From: Rotaria socialis
Taxonomy: Eukaryota > Rotifera > Eurotatoria > Philodinida > Philodinidae
Assembly: GCA_905331475.1 (NCBI GenBank)
Contig: CAJNYU010000361.1
Location: 1 to 64,000, forward strand
Direction of reading: 5' to 3'
DNA: 64,000 nucleotides
Below, piece by piece: positions 1 through 12,005 of this stretch. A model generated the notes under the pieces. It was not told where the DNA came from. It was given only the letters and a program-made list of their open reading frames with translations, and searched no databases. How positions within the stretch are numbered: the first letter of the stretch is position 1; each line of letters starts with the position of its first letter. A program made the position numbers and the translations under genes.

Positions 1-3000
1 TTTTCACATTTTTTTAAATCTTCTTACAATTTTGCATTTTTGTTCACGAAAAAATTTAAAAGAAAGAAGAAGCTAAATCAGATTTGTGATCAGCGTCACG
101 CAATGAATCCAACCATATGTGTTTAAACGAAAATTAAAACTTGCGGAAAGTTTGAATGACGAGCACCTTATACACAGTTTAATATTTAATTTTTTACTTT
201 GTCTTTGAGATATCTACTTTAGAAATTCTTATCATTTTATTTTATTGCTTTATGTGTATTTTTTAGATAGAGTTGGGCTATTTGACCGTTATCTTGTCTT
301 TTTCGTTCTTACGTGAATGCGCAAATATATATGCAGTGTGAAAGACAATGATCGAGAACAAACGAGAAGCTAAATAAAATCAACTTAAAATAAAAAAGTG
401 ACTCGATATTGGTTTCATTCCTATTTACACACACACTTTCTACTCTTCTATGTTGCTGTGAGACGTGCGAGGATTTATGACAGCCTAGATATAATAGAAT
501 CAACTGAAACAGGAAATATCATTGTTTTATTATAAAGTTAATCTGAAAAATCTATGTGAACGTTATCACTCTTTTGATTTTTTTCTATCCTTTCTTTCTG
601 TGCAAATATCCTATTTTCATATGGCTGCTGCCTTTAATTTCCGAACTATTTATTTATTTAATTCTAGGTCTTCTATGCATGGTAAGTGAATTATTGAATA
701 ACATGTTAAATCAAGATATTTTTAGTAGTTTTGAAAGAATAGAATATTAAAACTGTTGCTAACATACTTGTTCTTAGTAGGCCGAACCAAAGCGAAGAGA
801 TCGGATCGGTCAAATTCAGAGAACGCAGAATATTCTAAAAGTAATAGCAGAACATAAAATATGAAAATGAATGATTATGTTATCTTGTAAAAAAAAATCA
901 TAGATAGATTGCAGACTTTTGTCTGCCACAGTCATGCATTATCTTTTTTCATTTTTCCTCCAAACGTGATTAATCGTTATCGAATAATGTTCTTTATTTT
1001 AACTTCACATGAGTACATGATGTTAGCTAATCTGCATACAGGTGCCTGTAGGCGATAGAGTATTTACCTGAATCCGCGTTGTATATACTAACGGAAGTAG
1101 CACTTTGCAGAGTATCGAATAAAAATTCATCAGGCTTTTATCCAAAGGAAACGATTTTGTTCTTCTGTGCTAAAGTTATATAGAAAAACTTGTCTGGTAT
1201 ATTTATGATAGGAATCGTTTGGTAAAATAAAACTATTTTCTTATATTAATTCTTGAGATGATACTTTAGTGAAAGAATGGAAATACTATATATAACACAT
1301 ATCCTCCCGCGGGGCATACTAAAGGGAAGACAGCACGAGTTGTAGGCCTGAAATCGACTTTTTGAGATTTATAATAATTTCTTATGAAATTATTTTCCGA
1401 GTACAGTAACCTTTGTATTCTATAATTAGGCCATACGGAAATATTAAGCTCGGATTTACGTACCCATTCGGACGAAGAGTGTATTTGATGGTTTCATTGC
1501 TCAATAAGAATATCATATTGCCATTATCGTTAAATGCCTTGAGTTTGATTTGAAATCTGATTCTCGATAGGTGTAAACTCGTTTAGTACACGTTGTTTTA
1601 TTTGTTCACGAGTTGTTTGACTTGAGGAGATTCAGGATTTTCTGGATGTCCATGGCCAGTTTTACTACCAGACAAATAATTCTGATCTATATCAGTATGA
1701 ACATCGACGCCACCATCTTTTTTATTGTGTCTGTTTTTGTTGCATTTGTATATGTATATTGATTCATTATCAAAAGAGGTTGTTCCTTATTCGAAGTAAT
1801 GAAATTTAAATCACTGTTGATGTTGACTGTCGATTCCGTGGCGGCTTCCTTATTTATATTTATCACTCGAATAATGAATAGTTGAAGAATAATTTTCTTA
1901 TTCTTTTCTATTACATTGTACTAAGTGACCAATGTCTGATAGACCAATGATAGATTTAAACGAGCACAAGTCGCCATCGATCCTACAATAATAACATATT
2001 CATCGAATATCTTTCAAAACACTCCTTGTTTTAGAATTTTTATTTTATTTTTATAAATTTCTTTCGACATTTTTACTGTCGACCAAAGTTAAGTTTACCA
2101 AATGCGAAGCGGTTGGCGATTGTTTAGCATTGATAATATATTTTTGCGTTCAAGAAATTAAATTTTGAATATTTAAAACTTGCGAAAATTGTTGAATGTT
2201 CGAGACAATTATTATATTTTATAAAATATATGGCCACTTAGCTGATATTGATCTTGAGTATTTTTCTCTTATTCGATATAGATAATAATCATTAATAGTA
2301 ACTTGACTTTTGAAGGGTGTAATATATTACAGAATATTTCTCGGTAACATGTAAGTGTGAAGCGATGAAAATAGTCATGAAATGATAATCAAATTATTAT
2401 TATTAAGGTAATCATTTATGAATTCTATATAGAAATTGTTTAGTCATACAAATGTTTCCTATTATTTTGGCAAGTAGAAGTGCGAACGTCAATGCTTGTG
2501 ATATTTGCATTCGTTTGCTACATATCAGTGTAGAATCAAACATAGATTTCTTCTGATGATTAAGTTCAGTAATTTTTAGCTTCTATTACAGTTCGAGAAT
2601 GCATTATTGCTATAGAAATTACCATGAATAATATTTAGCCGCTAATGTTAAGCACATCTGTGTCTGAGGAGCAGTAGCAAAGGGTATTCTATCGTTGAGT
2701 CATATTTGAGTGGACAGACATAGAAGCCTACCGTAAGAGAAATCTATTTGAATTTAACTAATGTGTTATCTTTTTGTCGCTCAAAAATTTCCATTAGCCC
2801 TATTTTATTAAAATTATTCATATTCGGTATTTTTCATTTGCTAGCCAATATGTAAAATCTTATAATACAAATTTCGTCAGCGTGTTCAAAATTGTATCGC
2901 ATATGCTCTTTATATAGCTACTGGAATTTATGAACAACATTTTCTTTTATGAACAAATGATTCTCACCCAAACGCAGTTAACTTGTACGTATATAGTTAA

Positions 3001-6000
3001 TCTACCTGTCGAAGGATTGATCGGGCATATCAATGTTCGAATTCATTCCTGCAAATATTGACTAGGTTTCAATAACTTCATTGTGAAATATGTATGCGCC
3101 CGATATCCTTTCATATTGATCACAAAATTCATGTCAAATTGCCCTGGCAGCAAGCCGTCAGTCTTATTAAAAATCAAAATCGATGTATCGAAACGATTTA
3201 TTAACAATTGTTTGGTCACATTTCATTTACGATCAGAAATAAAAGAGTAATAAATGAATGAAAAAAAACACAATCCAATGCGAAATATTCCATTTGGTAG
3301 TAAGTCATTTCGATTCGCTTGATTTTATCTTTCAATAAAAGTGCAGCTATTTTATCAAGGAAAACAGAGTTTTTGCTTTCTATTTATTTCACATCCTAGA
3401 TTTTCGTGTTCGAAAAATATTTAAAAAACGTCATGTCAAGGATGTTCCATTCATATCTACGTTTTTATTTTTGTACTCTTCTTCAAACGGGCACATTCCT
3501 TTCTTATCACGCGGCAAGAGTACGAGGTAATATGAAAGAAAAGAGAATGAAAAAATGATTTCTTTACCATACGGTTACTTTTTTTTACTGTGTGATGTAT
3601 AGCAATGCATTTTGTCAGTCTTTTTTTTCTCGTTCTGCCCTAGTTCCCACGCAATACGGCAGGATTTTCTTTGTTATGGCTATTTTTACTACAAGTGAGA
3701 TGGAAAACCTTTTTTTTGTATTATTTAGGCAGGAATCTGTATATTACTCTTCAAAATATATTCTATGTCCGGCAATGACATTCTTGTTCAATAGGCATCA
3801 CTTAGAAATAATGTTTTTAGTAAAAACTAAATGTAAATTATAGTTTATAGAAACATTGTTCTGCTTATGAAAAGAGATTCTTATTAAAAACTCTATTTAC
3901 TGAAACTTCTTTTTTTTTTGAAAGCGAATAGAAGAATGTAAAACGAAAATAAAAACAGCTGTTAACAAGCAAACGTATTTCATCAGCGAAACCCTATAAT
4001 TTTAACGACGCACGTGTTTTATTTCTTATTAATCGAGCTCTCAGAAGCAATTCTAATGAATATTTGATCAGAACTTCGTTCGCGTTACTCTGCACCTACG
4101 CCGGTTTTTTTTATTTGTTATTGAAAATAAGTTTTGTCATTATCGTAGGTGATTTTTATTTTTTTCATTCTTGGCAAGAACACAAAAAAGAAAATAATTA
4201 TATGGTATTTACATAGGAGAATCTATACGTAGGGCACAAGTACTCTTGTCACACATTGCCATAATTAAAAATGAGGTTGAAAGTAGCTAAAATACTTATT
4301 TCCAATGGAAATAAATGCTTAGTTTGTATCGACTTTGTTTACTAGTAGTCGCATATTCTATTCAAAATTTTCATCGAATTACTGACGAATTCAAGGTAAA
4401 CAAGGCTATGATTAGAATATTTCTAAAACAATATATGCTCATGATAAACTTTTCATGTAAAAAGGTAATTAATATTCTTTTAGGCATATTAAAAACAGAA
4501 ATCATTCAAATAGTTACTTGATATTGTCTACAGCTACAGATATATTCAACTTATACTAATAGATAATGATACGCAATGTTGTATTCTTATCTACAGTAGC
4601 TTTCGCCATTGATTAGTTTTTTCCTGACAATCTACATCTTCATTTTGGCTTAGATAGATAAGTCAGTTACTTAGTCGAGGTAGAAGATCGAGCGAACAAA
4701 TAATACAGGAAAAAACAAAATGACCTCATGATTCACACTAGTCGCTTCTGTTTAATGCAGTTTGTTTTTGTGCAGCGAAATCGAATACAATCGCTTTCTA
4801 AAATACCTATCTGATGGATGTATAAAAATGACTGAAGCATGGTAAATATGTGTAGAAATCAAGCAGGTATAAACATTTTGTTTACTTTTTGTACTGCCGT
4901 GTTTGCCGAGTGTTTATCTCAATCGTGTAAAAATTGTTTCCTTTTCTTTTTTTAGTAAGAAATAGAACCATAGATGCTTTCGGAGTACGATCATATTTAG
5001 TATCAATCAACCGAAACGATTGCTTTTAACATAAAATAAAAAATAACTGCAAATTTTAGTATCATAAAATAAGCTAATTGTATATTGAGTTGATTTATAA
5101 AAAAAAAAAAGTCAGAATCTTTATGTCACAAAATTACACCTTCATATTACGCCAGGTATCTTAGCGAAAACGAGTGCATTGAACTTTTCATGCGCATGAA
5201 TAGCAATATATAATTATCTTGTTTTTTTTTGCAGCTGCTTGCAAAAGGCTGTAAGCATTTTAAAACTGTAGTTTAGCCTTTTTTTCCATGCAAAATGGCA
5301 CATTAAGAAGTCTAGAGCTAAAATTCTACAAGCGTGATGTTTAGTTTTGCATAGAAGGCATGACTGTTTCAACCTGCAGCAATAATATCCCTGGTTGTAT
5401 ATTTTACCTAGGCTTACGTTGGTATTACTTGCTAAAAAATGATGTAACAATCAAAAAGATTGCAGAAATGAGCTCGAATGAATCCCAAGGCCACTTTCTT
5501 TTACAAAGTCAGAACGTTAATATGCACCTTACAGGTAAATAATTTCTAACAAACTAATAATTAGTATATTATTATACTCAGAAACATATAATTTGTAATT
5601 CTTTGCATTGAGAATAATTTACGTTCTATTATCATATATATATATATATTATAGTATCAATTAGATTCTAATATATAAAAGTGCGAGATGAATGTGTTTC
5701 TTACTGTTATCCCAATCATAAAACCTATTCGAAGAAAATAATTTTGCATCTATTATAATTTATATAAAGTCCTGCTGAAGAAATTTGGTTAACATGGTTA
5801 AGTAGTTAAAAACAAATAAATGTCAACTATTGCAGTTCTTCTTAGTACTGCAGTAAATAGTTATTTCTTGTTATAGATTTCATCGAGATAGTTATTTATG
5901 TGTCAGTGTCAGACTTGATCATTAATTACTTATAATTTTGGCATTTCAACAGAAATCACAAAAATGTTCTTGATGTCTTTTGGTACGAGATTATATTATC

Positions 6001-7199
6001 AACGATATGAGTTATGCGAAATATTTTCAAGCTAACTATTTCGTTGATCTATGCTTAAGCAAAGCGATTTGATTTGTATGTAGCTATGCCATCTATAATG
6101 CACATTATGAATGTGTACAACCATCTTTTGACCCCAGCAACAACAAAAAGAAGAACACATTCGAAACGCTACACGCAAATAAAACATAGATCATAATAAA
6201 AGGCAGGAAGAAAAACAAGAGAAAAGGATTAAAAAAGAATAGTCTTCTGCATTATTCAAATGTAGTCGTAGACAAACAGAAAAACACAGAATTAAGTAAA
6301 AATTAGAATTCACAGTCTTCTTTCCGTTGTCCTTTTCTTTTGACTATTTCCAGTCGTCTACGAGGCGATTACACATAGAGTAATGAGAAATGTCTGTGAA
6401 GCAATCCAATACGATTGTACAGAGAAACTTCAATTTTCATTAAAATTGTATTTTGATATATGACGAGTAATTTCTAAGTTCGTTCGATCGATTATTGTGA
6501 AGTTTATCATTTTGTTGTTTGAACTATCGAGTGGAATATGTAGGATAACAAGCCGCGCCGGATTCAGAATCATTAGATATTAATCTCATTAAAAACTTAC
6601 TCAAGATTTTACAAGAAACTTGAATTTAACTCTAAGATATCTCTAAAGACCTGTTCAATTCTTACAGACCACAATAGCTTCTAAGATATTTCTTTGTGGA
6701 GAAACAGAGTTTCTTAGAAAAAAATTCACACGAAATTCCTTGTCTCGACAAAAACTTTTCTTCAAGATTTTTTTATAATATAAGCATTACAACTTGCTCT
6801 TTTTTGTATGGTTTTCAAGAACCCCGAACAGTCACTTGAAACGAGTGATATCTGTAATAGTTAAAAATAATATATACATGATGAATGAAGAAATTGCCGA
6901 GTGATATCGCGTTAGTATTTTTTCAAGGAAGATTCTTCTATTTGGATTATTCATATTTTGAATTGTGTATCCGTTATATTTATCATTTTTAATCAAAGAA
7001 TACAGTTCGTCTAAATATTCTATAGAGTTGAAAGTTATTTCATAATTATTCCTCTTGAAACCAATTGTGAAATTTAGACGGATATCTTATATGAAAAATT
7101 AACTTCTTACTTGCCTCTGTAGTTTATAGTTCTTTCATAGAGAAAGTTTAATTATTTTTGAATTTTTAGAAAATATAGAAAAAATATTTTTTTCTACAA
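1..7199. other. Gene-poor A/T-rich stretch
   Basis: No reading frame here carries a recognisable domain, and I found no convincing chain of exons. The only exon-like structure is near 556-860 (+): an open segment ending in a GTAAGT donor at about 681, and a TAG acceptor before 782 followed by a short open exon. No start codon could be joined to it. A short (AT)n tract lies near 5633-5650. The last 100 bases presumably hold the promoter and 5' leader of the nuclear receptor gene that follows. Confidence 0.5.
5633..5650. repeat. (AT)n microsatellite
   Basis: A run of alternating A and T of about 18 bases, directly visible, in non-coding sequence. Confidence 0.8.
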
Positions 7200-9232
7200 A
7201 TGACGTTCAAAATGGTGCCCCAGACAAGTAAAAGTCCACGCCGAATTATGATTATAACTGGGGATGAAAGTATCATGGAACAATTTCAAAACAATAGTAA
7301 TGTAGCCTTTATTAAATCCGTTATCTTCGAACCGAAAGACAATGAAGATGCACTTTCTGATCTGGTAGTAATAGAAAACTTGTTTTTCATATAACCGAAA
7401 TTCTCTGTTTGCAATTTATAGCCTCCAGATGCAAATCAATTATCAAGCCACAGAAGAGTAAAAAATTGTTTTTTGACTTGCGTTGTTTGCGGCTCATCCG
7501 CACTGGGATACAATTTTGATGCAATTACATGTGAAAGTTGTAAAGCATTTTTTCGTCGGAATGCCCTAAAAGATCCAGTAAGCCATAGGATTTCGTTTTC
7601 ATAACAGAGTTCAATTAACATATTTTTCGAACTTCTTTGTTTTATCCAAGGCATCTTTGCATTGTCGACGTAACAGCGATTGTGAAGTAACATCGGAAAC
7701 ACGACGACGATGTTCGGCATGTCGCCTGAAGAAATGTCTAAATGGTGGAATGAAACGTGAGCGACTACAGAGGGTACTTATCGAAGTTCTTGAAGAAAAA
7801 GGTACTTATAAGAAGTTTTATTTATAGACCGAAGAAAAAGCAGCCAAACGACGTTTAATGGAAGCAAATGTAATTTCAACGCATAAAACTGAACAACACA
7901 CAAATGATCAAAAACACCAGGTAACATCATCTGCATTCTTTTTGACAGGTTTTTATTATTCGATTTTTTCCCTCCATAGTCACCGATATCAAAAACAACG
8001 AAGCACACTTATCCAATCGGTTTGGCATCTATTCAATCACATTCCCACAGAAAATTACTTACCAAAGAGGATGTAGATCGTGTAGAATCCATTCAAAATT
8101 TATATGAACAACGCATTGAACTCGGTTAGCATATTTATCAAAACTATGAAATAATTAATTAAATACCAGCCGGTTTTCAGACCGATCCGGGCTCAAATTT
8201 TCTCTATTAACCATTACAAAATATCGTATTCCTACGAATAATTGATATACTCGCTAGTATTTAATTCACGGGAACATCGTCTTCAGCGAAATGCAGTCAA
8301 CCTAAGACGAAGTTCATTCTTGATATTTTCAACTTTTCAATAGCTTCCGAAATTTCGATTTGTCTAAAGTCTACTAATCAAATAAGTAGTGACTACTATA
8401 GAAGCTCGTCAACTTCGAAATGCATATAAGAAAATACGATTCGCTATTCATGAGAATAAGAGCTTTTTGTCAGGAATTAATAAAGTAAACATGACCCCGA
8501 TTCAGCCTACATAAACCCACGCCTCACAAAGAAATCTCATATAAATATAACATCTCTATTTTAGCTGCACGCGATGGTCTCCCATGGGATCCATCTGCCA
8601 AATCAACAACCTTTCTACAAGTTGTCAATTCTCGTTCAGTACCAGCAATTCGGCTCGTAGCATTTTTCCGGCGAATTCCTGAATTCAATCAATTAAATGT
8701 TGATGACAAAGTTACACTAATCAAATATAATCTCTTGCCATTGAGTCTACTCAATGGTACATTATCATACAAAAAAGAAACTGACCAGATCGTTGAAAGT
8801 GATTTCGATGTACCGTGGGATTCAGGTATTTTAAAAAAAGCTTATGGTGATGAAATATTCGCATCAATAAAAAGAATTTTCAATTCATTTTTACGCATTG
8901 CACAGTATGACCGAAGAATAATTCAAATGGCACTTATAATACTTATATTGAACAAAGACTTCTCGGCAGATTCTGAAAGTAATGAACCTAATCTTAATGA
9001 TGATATGGCTGTATATAGTGCACAACGTTTCTATACAGAATTATTATGGAAACATATGGAAACATCGCATGGATTTGAAAAGTCTACACATATATTTATG
9101 GAACTTGTTGTAAAGTTTATGTCATGGCAAACCATTGAAAAACAAACTCGAATTAAGATTCGAAAAGCCTTGTCACCGACAGATACGAATCAGCTATTAC
9201 CAATAATGAAATCATTATTGAATATGTCATAA
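7200..9232 (+). CDS. Nuclear hormone receptor, HR96/NR1I-J-like
   Basis: A ligand-regulated transcription factor expected to act in the nucleus. Six exons join in frame (7200-7364, 7422-7577, 7651-7773, 7828-7920, 7980-8124, 8565-9232) to give 449 residues. The DNA-binding domain starts near residue 75 with CVVCGSSALGYNFDAITC and continues into the P-box CESCKAFFRR. That P-box is characteristic of the HR96, VDR and DAF-12 branch. The second zinc finger ends CSACRLKKCLNGGMKRERL. A charged hinge follows, then a helical ligand-binding domain from about residue 228, including LPWDPSAKS and RIPEFNQLNVDDK. Introns are 54-73 bp except the last (440 bp). A splice-acceptor-like TTTTTAG lies 30 bases before the start codon. 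The family assignment is secure; the subfamily comes from the P-box and first-finger pattern, and the ligand is unknown. Confidence 0.88.
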
Positions 9233-9980
9233 TGATTATTTAAGGACCAAGGACAAGCATTATTCTATTCGTTGTTTGAATTGAATGTTCAATTTCGGTG
9301 TTGTTATGCAAGCAACTAAACATGGAATTAATTATTCTTTAAACTATTGATGTTGTACAGTCATAGATATTCATTAAATTAAATCTTTCTCTTTTCGCTT
9401 TGTGCTCTATTGTTTATTATTAAATATTTAATGGTAATAGACACTGTTTTCGACAGTTATCATTTGTTTGAGAAAATTTTCCAACTCGTAAAATAATATC
9501 ATGTTTAGTTTTCAATTACTAATTTGCATCTAACCTTGAGTAATATCGTGTTTTCACACGGTCTTGGTTAATGTGTACTCGAATTTCTCTTGCGAAGTAG
9601 TCAGAAAAAAAGTTCATTATCAACGAATCCTTGTAATTATTATGCTACATCAATGCTTTTATCAAAAATGTAAATTTTAACAAACAAAAAAGACAAGATA
9701 CTAATAACAAACAAGTTGCATTTTTATTTTCAACCAGGAAAAAACAAGACAGAGGGTTTGCTTTACTATTTCTATATATTAATGTCATGATTGCATTAAA
9801 ATTCCCATGTTAAATTTCGTTTTTCATTGTAATCATTTGTTGGAAAATCTAAAAAGCAAGTTCGAACGCTTTCATTGCTATCATATCAAATCTAAATTAT
9901 CAGATTTTCACCCGAGATATACTTTATATATTTTTTTTTCAAATATCCAATAAATACTTTTCAATGTTCTAGCGTTATCA
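9233..9980. other. Convergent intergenic spacer
   Basis: A/T-rich DNA between the 3' ends of the nuclear receptor (+) and STRAD (-) genes, so it should hold the 3' UTRs and polyadenylation sites of both. ATTAAA-type motifs occur around 9373. No gene is seen. Confidence 0.6.
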
Positions 9981-12005
9981 CTATTTAAAAAACCACCGCC
10001 GTAGTCTTAATTGAAAAGTTGAGTGTACAGGAGGATATTCAGTATAGAATGTAGTCAGTAGGTATTTTACGTACACACGTGTCAGTGTGTATGTTTTATA
10101 CTTACTGCATGATGTTTCTTCCAAGTGGTTTATTTCTTTGTTGATGGGTCTCTTTTTCTTGTAAGTTTCAAGTAAGCTAACCATATCACAATGAAGTGAA
10201 TTTCGATCGCGACTTAGTCGCTTTTGAAACTTGAAAAATGCATGACTTTGTAATTCATCCAATGAACATCTATTAATAGGAGCAGCCATACTTTTTTTCT
10301 TTTCAATAGGAAACCGTTTTTCCATACCTCGATTCCAGACATGTGGATACACATGATTTAATAAATGAATGAAATTCTTTTGTATATTTTCTTTTTTTAA
10401 TTTCTTCAATGTATGAACTATTGCTGCTATCACAGAGTCCGATCACTAAATAAAAAATATTCGTTTACAATCGAATCAATAATGAATATGTACTTTCGTC
10501 CGTTAATTGTGTTCCATCGAGTAAAATGGGTTCCGAACCTTGGATTTTCGCATACAATATCTAAATATATAGGTGTTTTTTTTGCACGAAAATAAAATCG
10601 AGACCTTCGTACATTTAAATTTCCATAGGTCATATTACGATAACTGTTACTACCGTTAGCAAGTTCGCATGCAACCATTCCCAAACTGTACACATCACTT
10701 TTTAAATTATAGCCATCAGAATTCTGTAGTAAAATGAAAATATAATATCAAGCGCTTTTTTATTGTTCCACGAACTTGATAAATAATTTCGGGCGCTAAA
10801 TACAGAAGTTGATCTTTTAGTTTATCTGTATAATCAAATATTTGTTTTCGTAGTTTGCCATCAAACGGTGATATCATTGATATACAATGAGAAAACTCAT
10901 CTAATAAGACTCGACCATCATCACAGACATATATGTTTTTGGAAGCAATGCCACTAGAGATATTTTTTATAAAACTTTAAGCGAACAAATCTATTGATTA
11001 TACCGATGCAATATATGTCTGTCTTGAAGATAACGAATGGCTTGTAGTGTTTGCCATATAATGTGAGCAATTAATCGTTCACATACGCCAAACGGATTTG
11101 AATTTAGAAGATCAGCACAAGAACCTTTGATCAACAGAAGAAGAAAAAGAGCGAAATGAATTTTTTTCCTTCATTTTAGTTAAATCATATTTAATCAAAT
11201 CTGCCATAGAGGATTATATATTTTAGAAAGCAAAGCAATACTGACTTATCAAATGTTCTCAATGAGTGCAAACAAACATTAAGGTCAACTATTGTCGATG
11301 AAAAGAACACCACCAAGGTTTTATCAATATTTATCGACGTGAAGGGCATTTCTTTTCATCGACAACGGCATATAGGATTTTTTTTTCATCGAGTGCATCC
11401 TTGTGAAGACACTCTTTCAGGAAAAAAGTCTTCCAAAAAGATAATCACACGAAGGCATATACTTTGCAAAGTCACCTGGAGCGTAATGCTTCATGTTTAT
11501 CGAGGATTCTATTGCCTATTAATCAGTCATGTCTGTTGACAGAATATTATGAAAGTTTACGTCATGCATGCAGAAATCTTTCCTTTGGCTAATATTAAAT
11601 ATGAATCTTACCAAACGAAGCATAGGGTTTGACAAGATTAAGTTTCGTGTCAATAAGAAAACAATCTTTAAGTGACATTAAATTAAAATGATTGAATTGT
11701 TTATACCATGAAATATCTGTCTAGGAAAATAGAAAAGAAAATTACTTTTAAAGTTTACCTGTTAACGTACAATAAATTCAGATAGATTTGTTAAGTTCTC
11801 CAGATTGATTAATCTTAAAATATAGTTTGCTTCATTTTGTTCATTTTGATTCGATATTAAATAAGTCCGAGAATGTTGATCAGCTTTTTCATTGGAATCG
11901 GATCGTCCTAAGATTAATTGTTAAATTCAATGAACAATTAGAATATTGCTACTGCTTACTTAACTTGTCAATAATCCGATACGTTGAATTAAAATTATTC
12001 GCCAT
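9981..12005 (-). CDS. STRAD: STE20-like pseudokinase STRAD
   Basis: STRAD is the pseudokinase that, with MO25, binds and activates the polarity and energy kinase LKB1. Nine exons (11960-12005, 11771-11907, 11612-11720, 11004-11124, 10776-10953, 10613-10723, 10494-10560, 10328-10445, 9981-10269) give 391 residues; human STRADs are somewhat over 400. Aligned with the STRAD pattern I see YRIIDKLRR in place of a glycine loop, RLINLENL where the ATP-binding lysine region should be, FNHFNLMSL, YASFGSCADLL, LYLAPEII, and SDVYSLGMVACELANG as the family's subdomain IX signature. The C-lobe ends RCSLDELQSHAFFK. Catalytic residues are missing: HRG replaces HRD near residue 138, and DEF stands in place of DFG. 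Introns are 48-58 bp except a 487-bp third intron. The last exon holds an unused GTAAGT at about 10105, so the extreme C terminus is uncertain. Confidence 0.85.
11292..11365. repeat. Inverted repeat in STRAD intron 3
   Basis: Two perfect 16-base arms (11292-11307, TTGTCGATGAAAAGAA, and 11350-11365, its reverse complement) are separated by 42 bases. They could form a hairpin or mark a tiny foldback element. Seen directly; function unknown. Confidence 0.6.

Noticed and set aside
10291-10327. 37-bp intron option in STRAD
   Set aside because: The alternative 58-bp intron (10270-10327) ends at a better acceptor and places the conserved kinase arginine correctly (SRCSLDEL).
10430-10693. STRAD reading frame that ends in TAA mid-domain, suggesting a pseudogene
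   Set aside because: Two introns (52 bp at 10561-10612 and 48 bp at 10446-10493) with GT..AG borders remove the stop and restore STRAD-like sequence, so the gene is intact.
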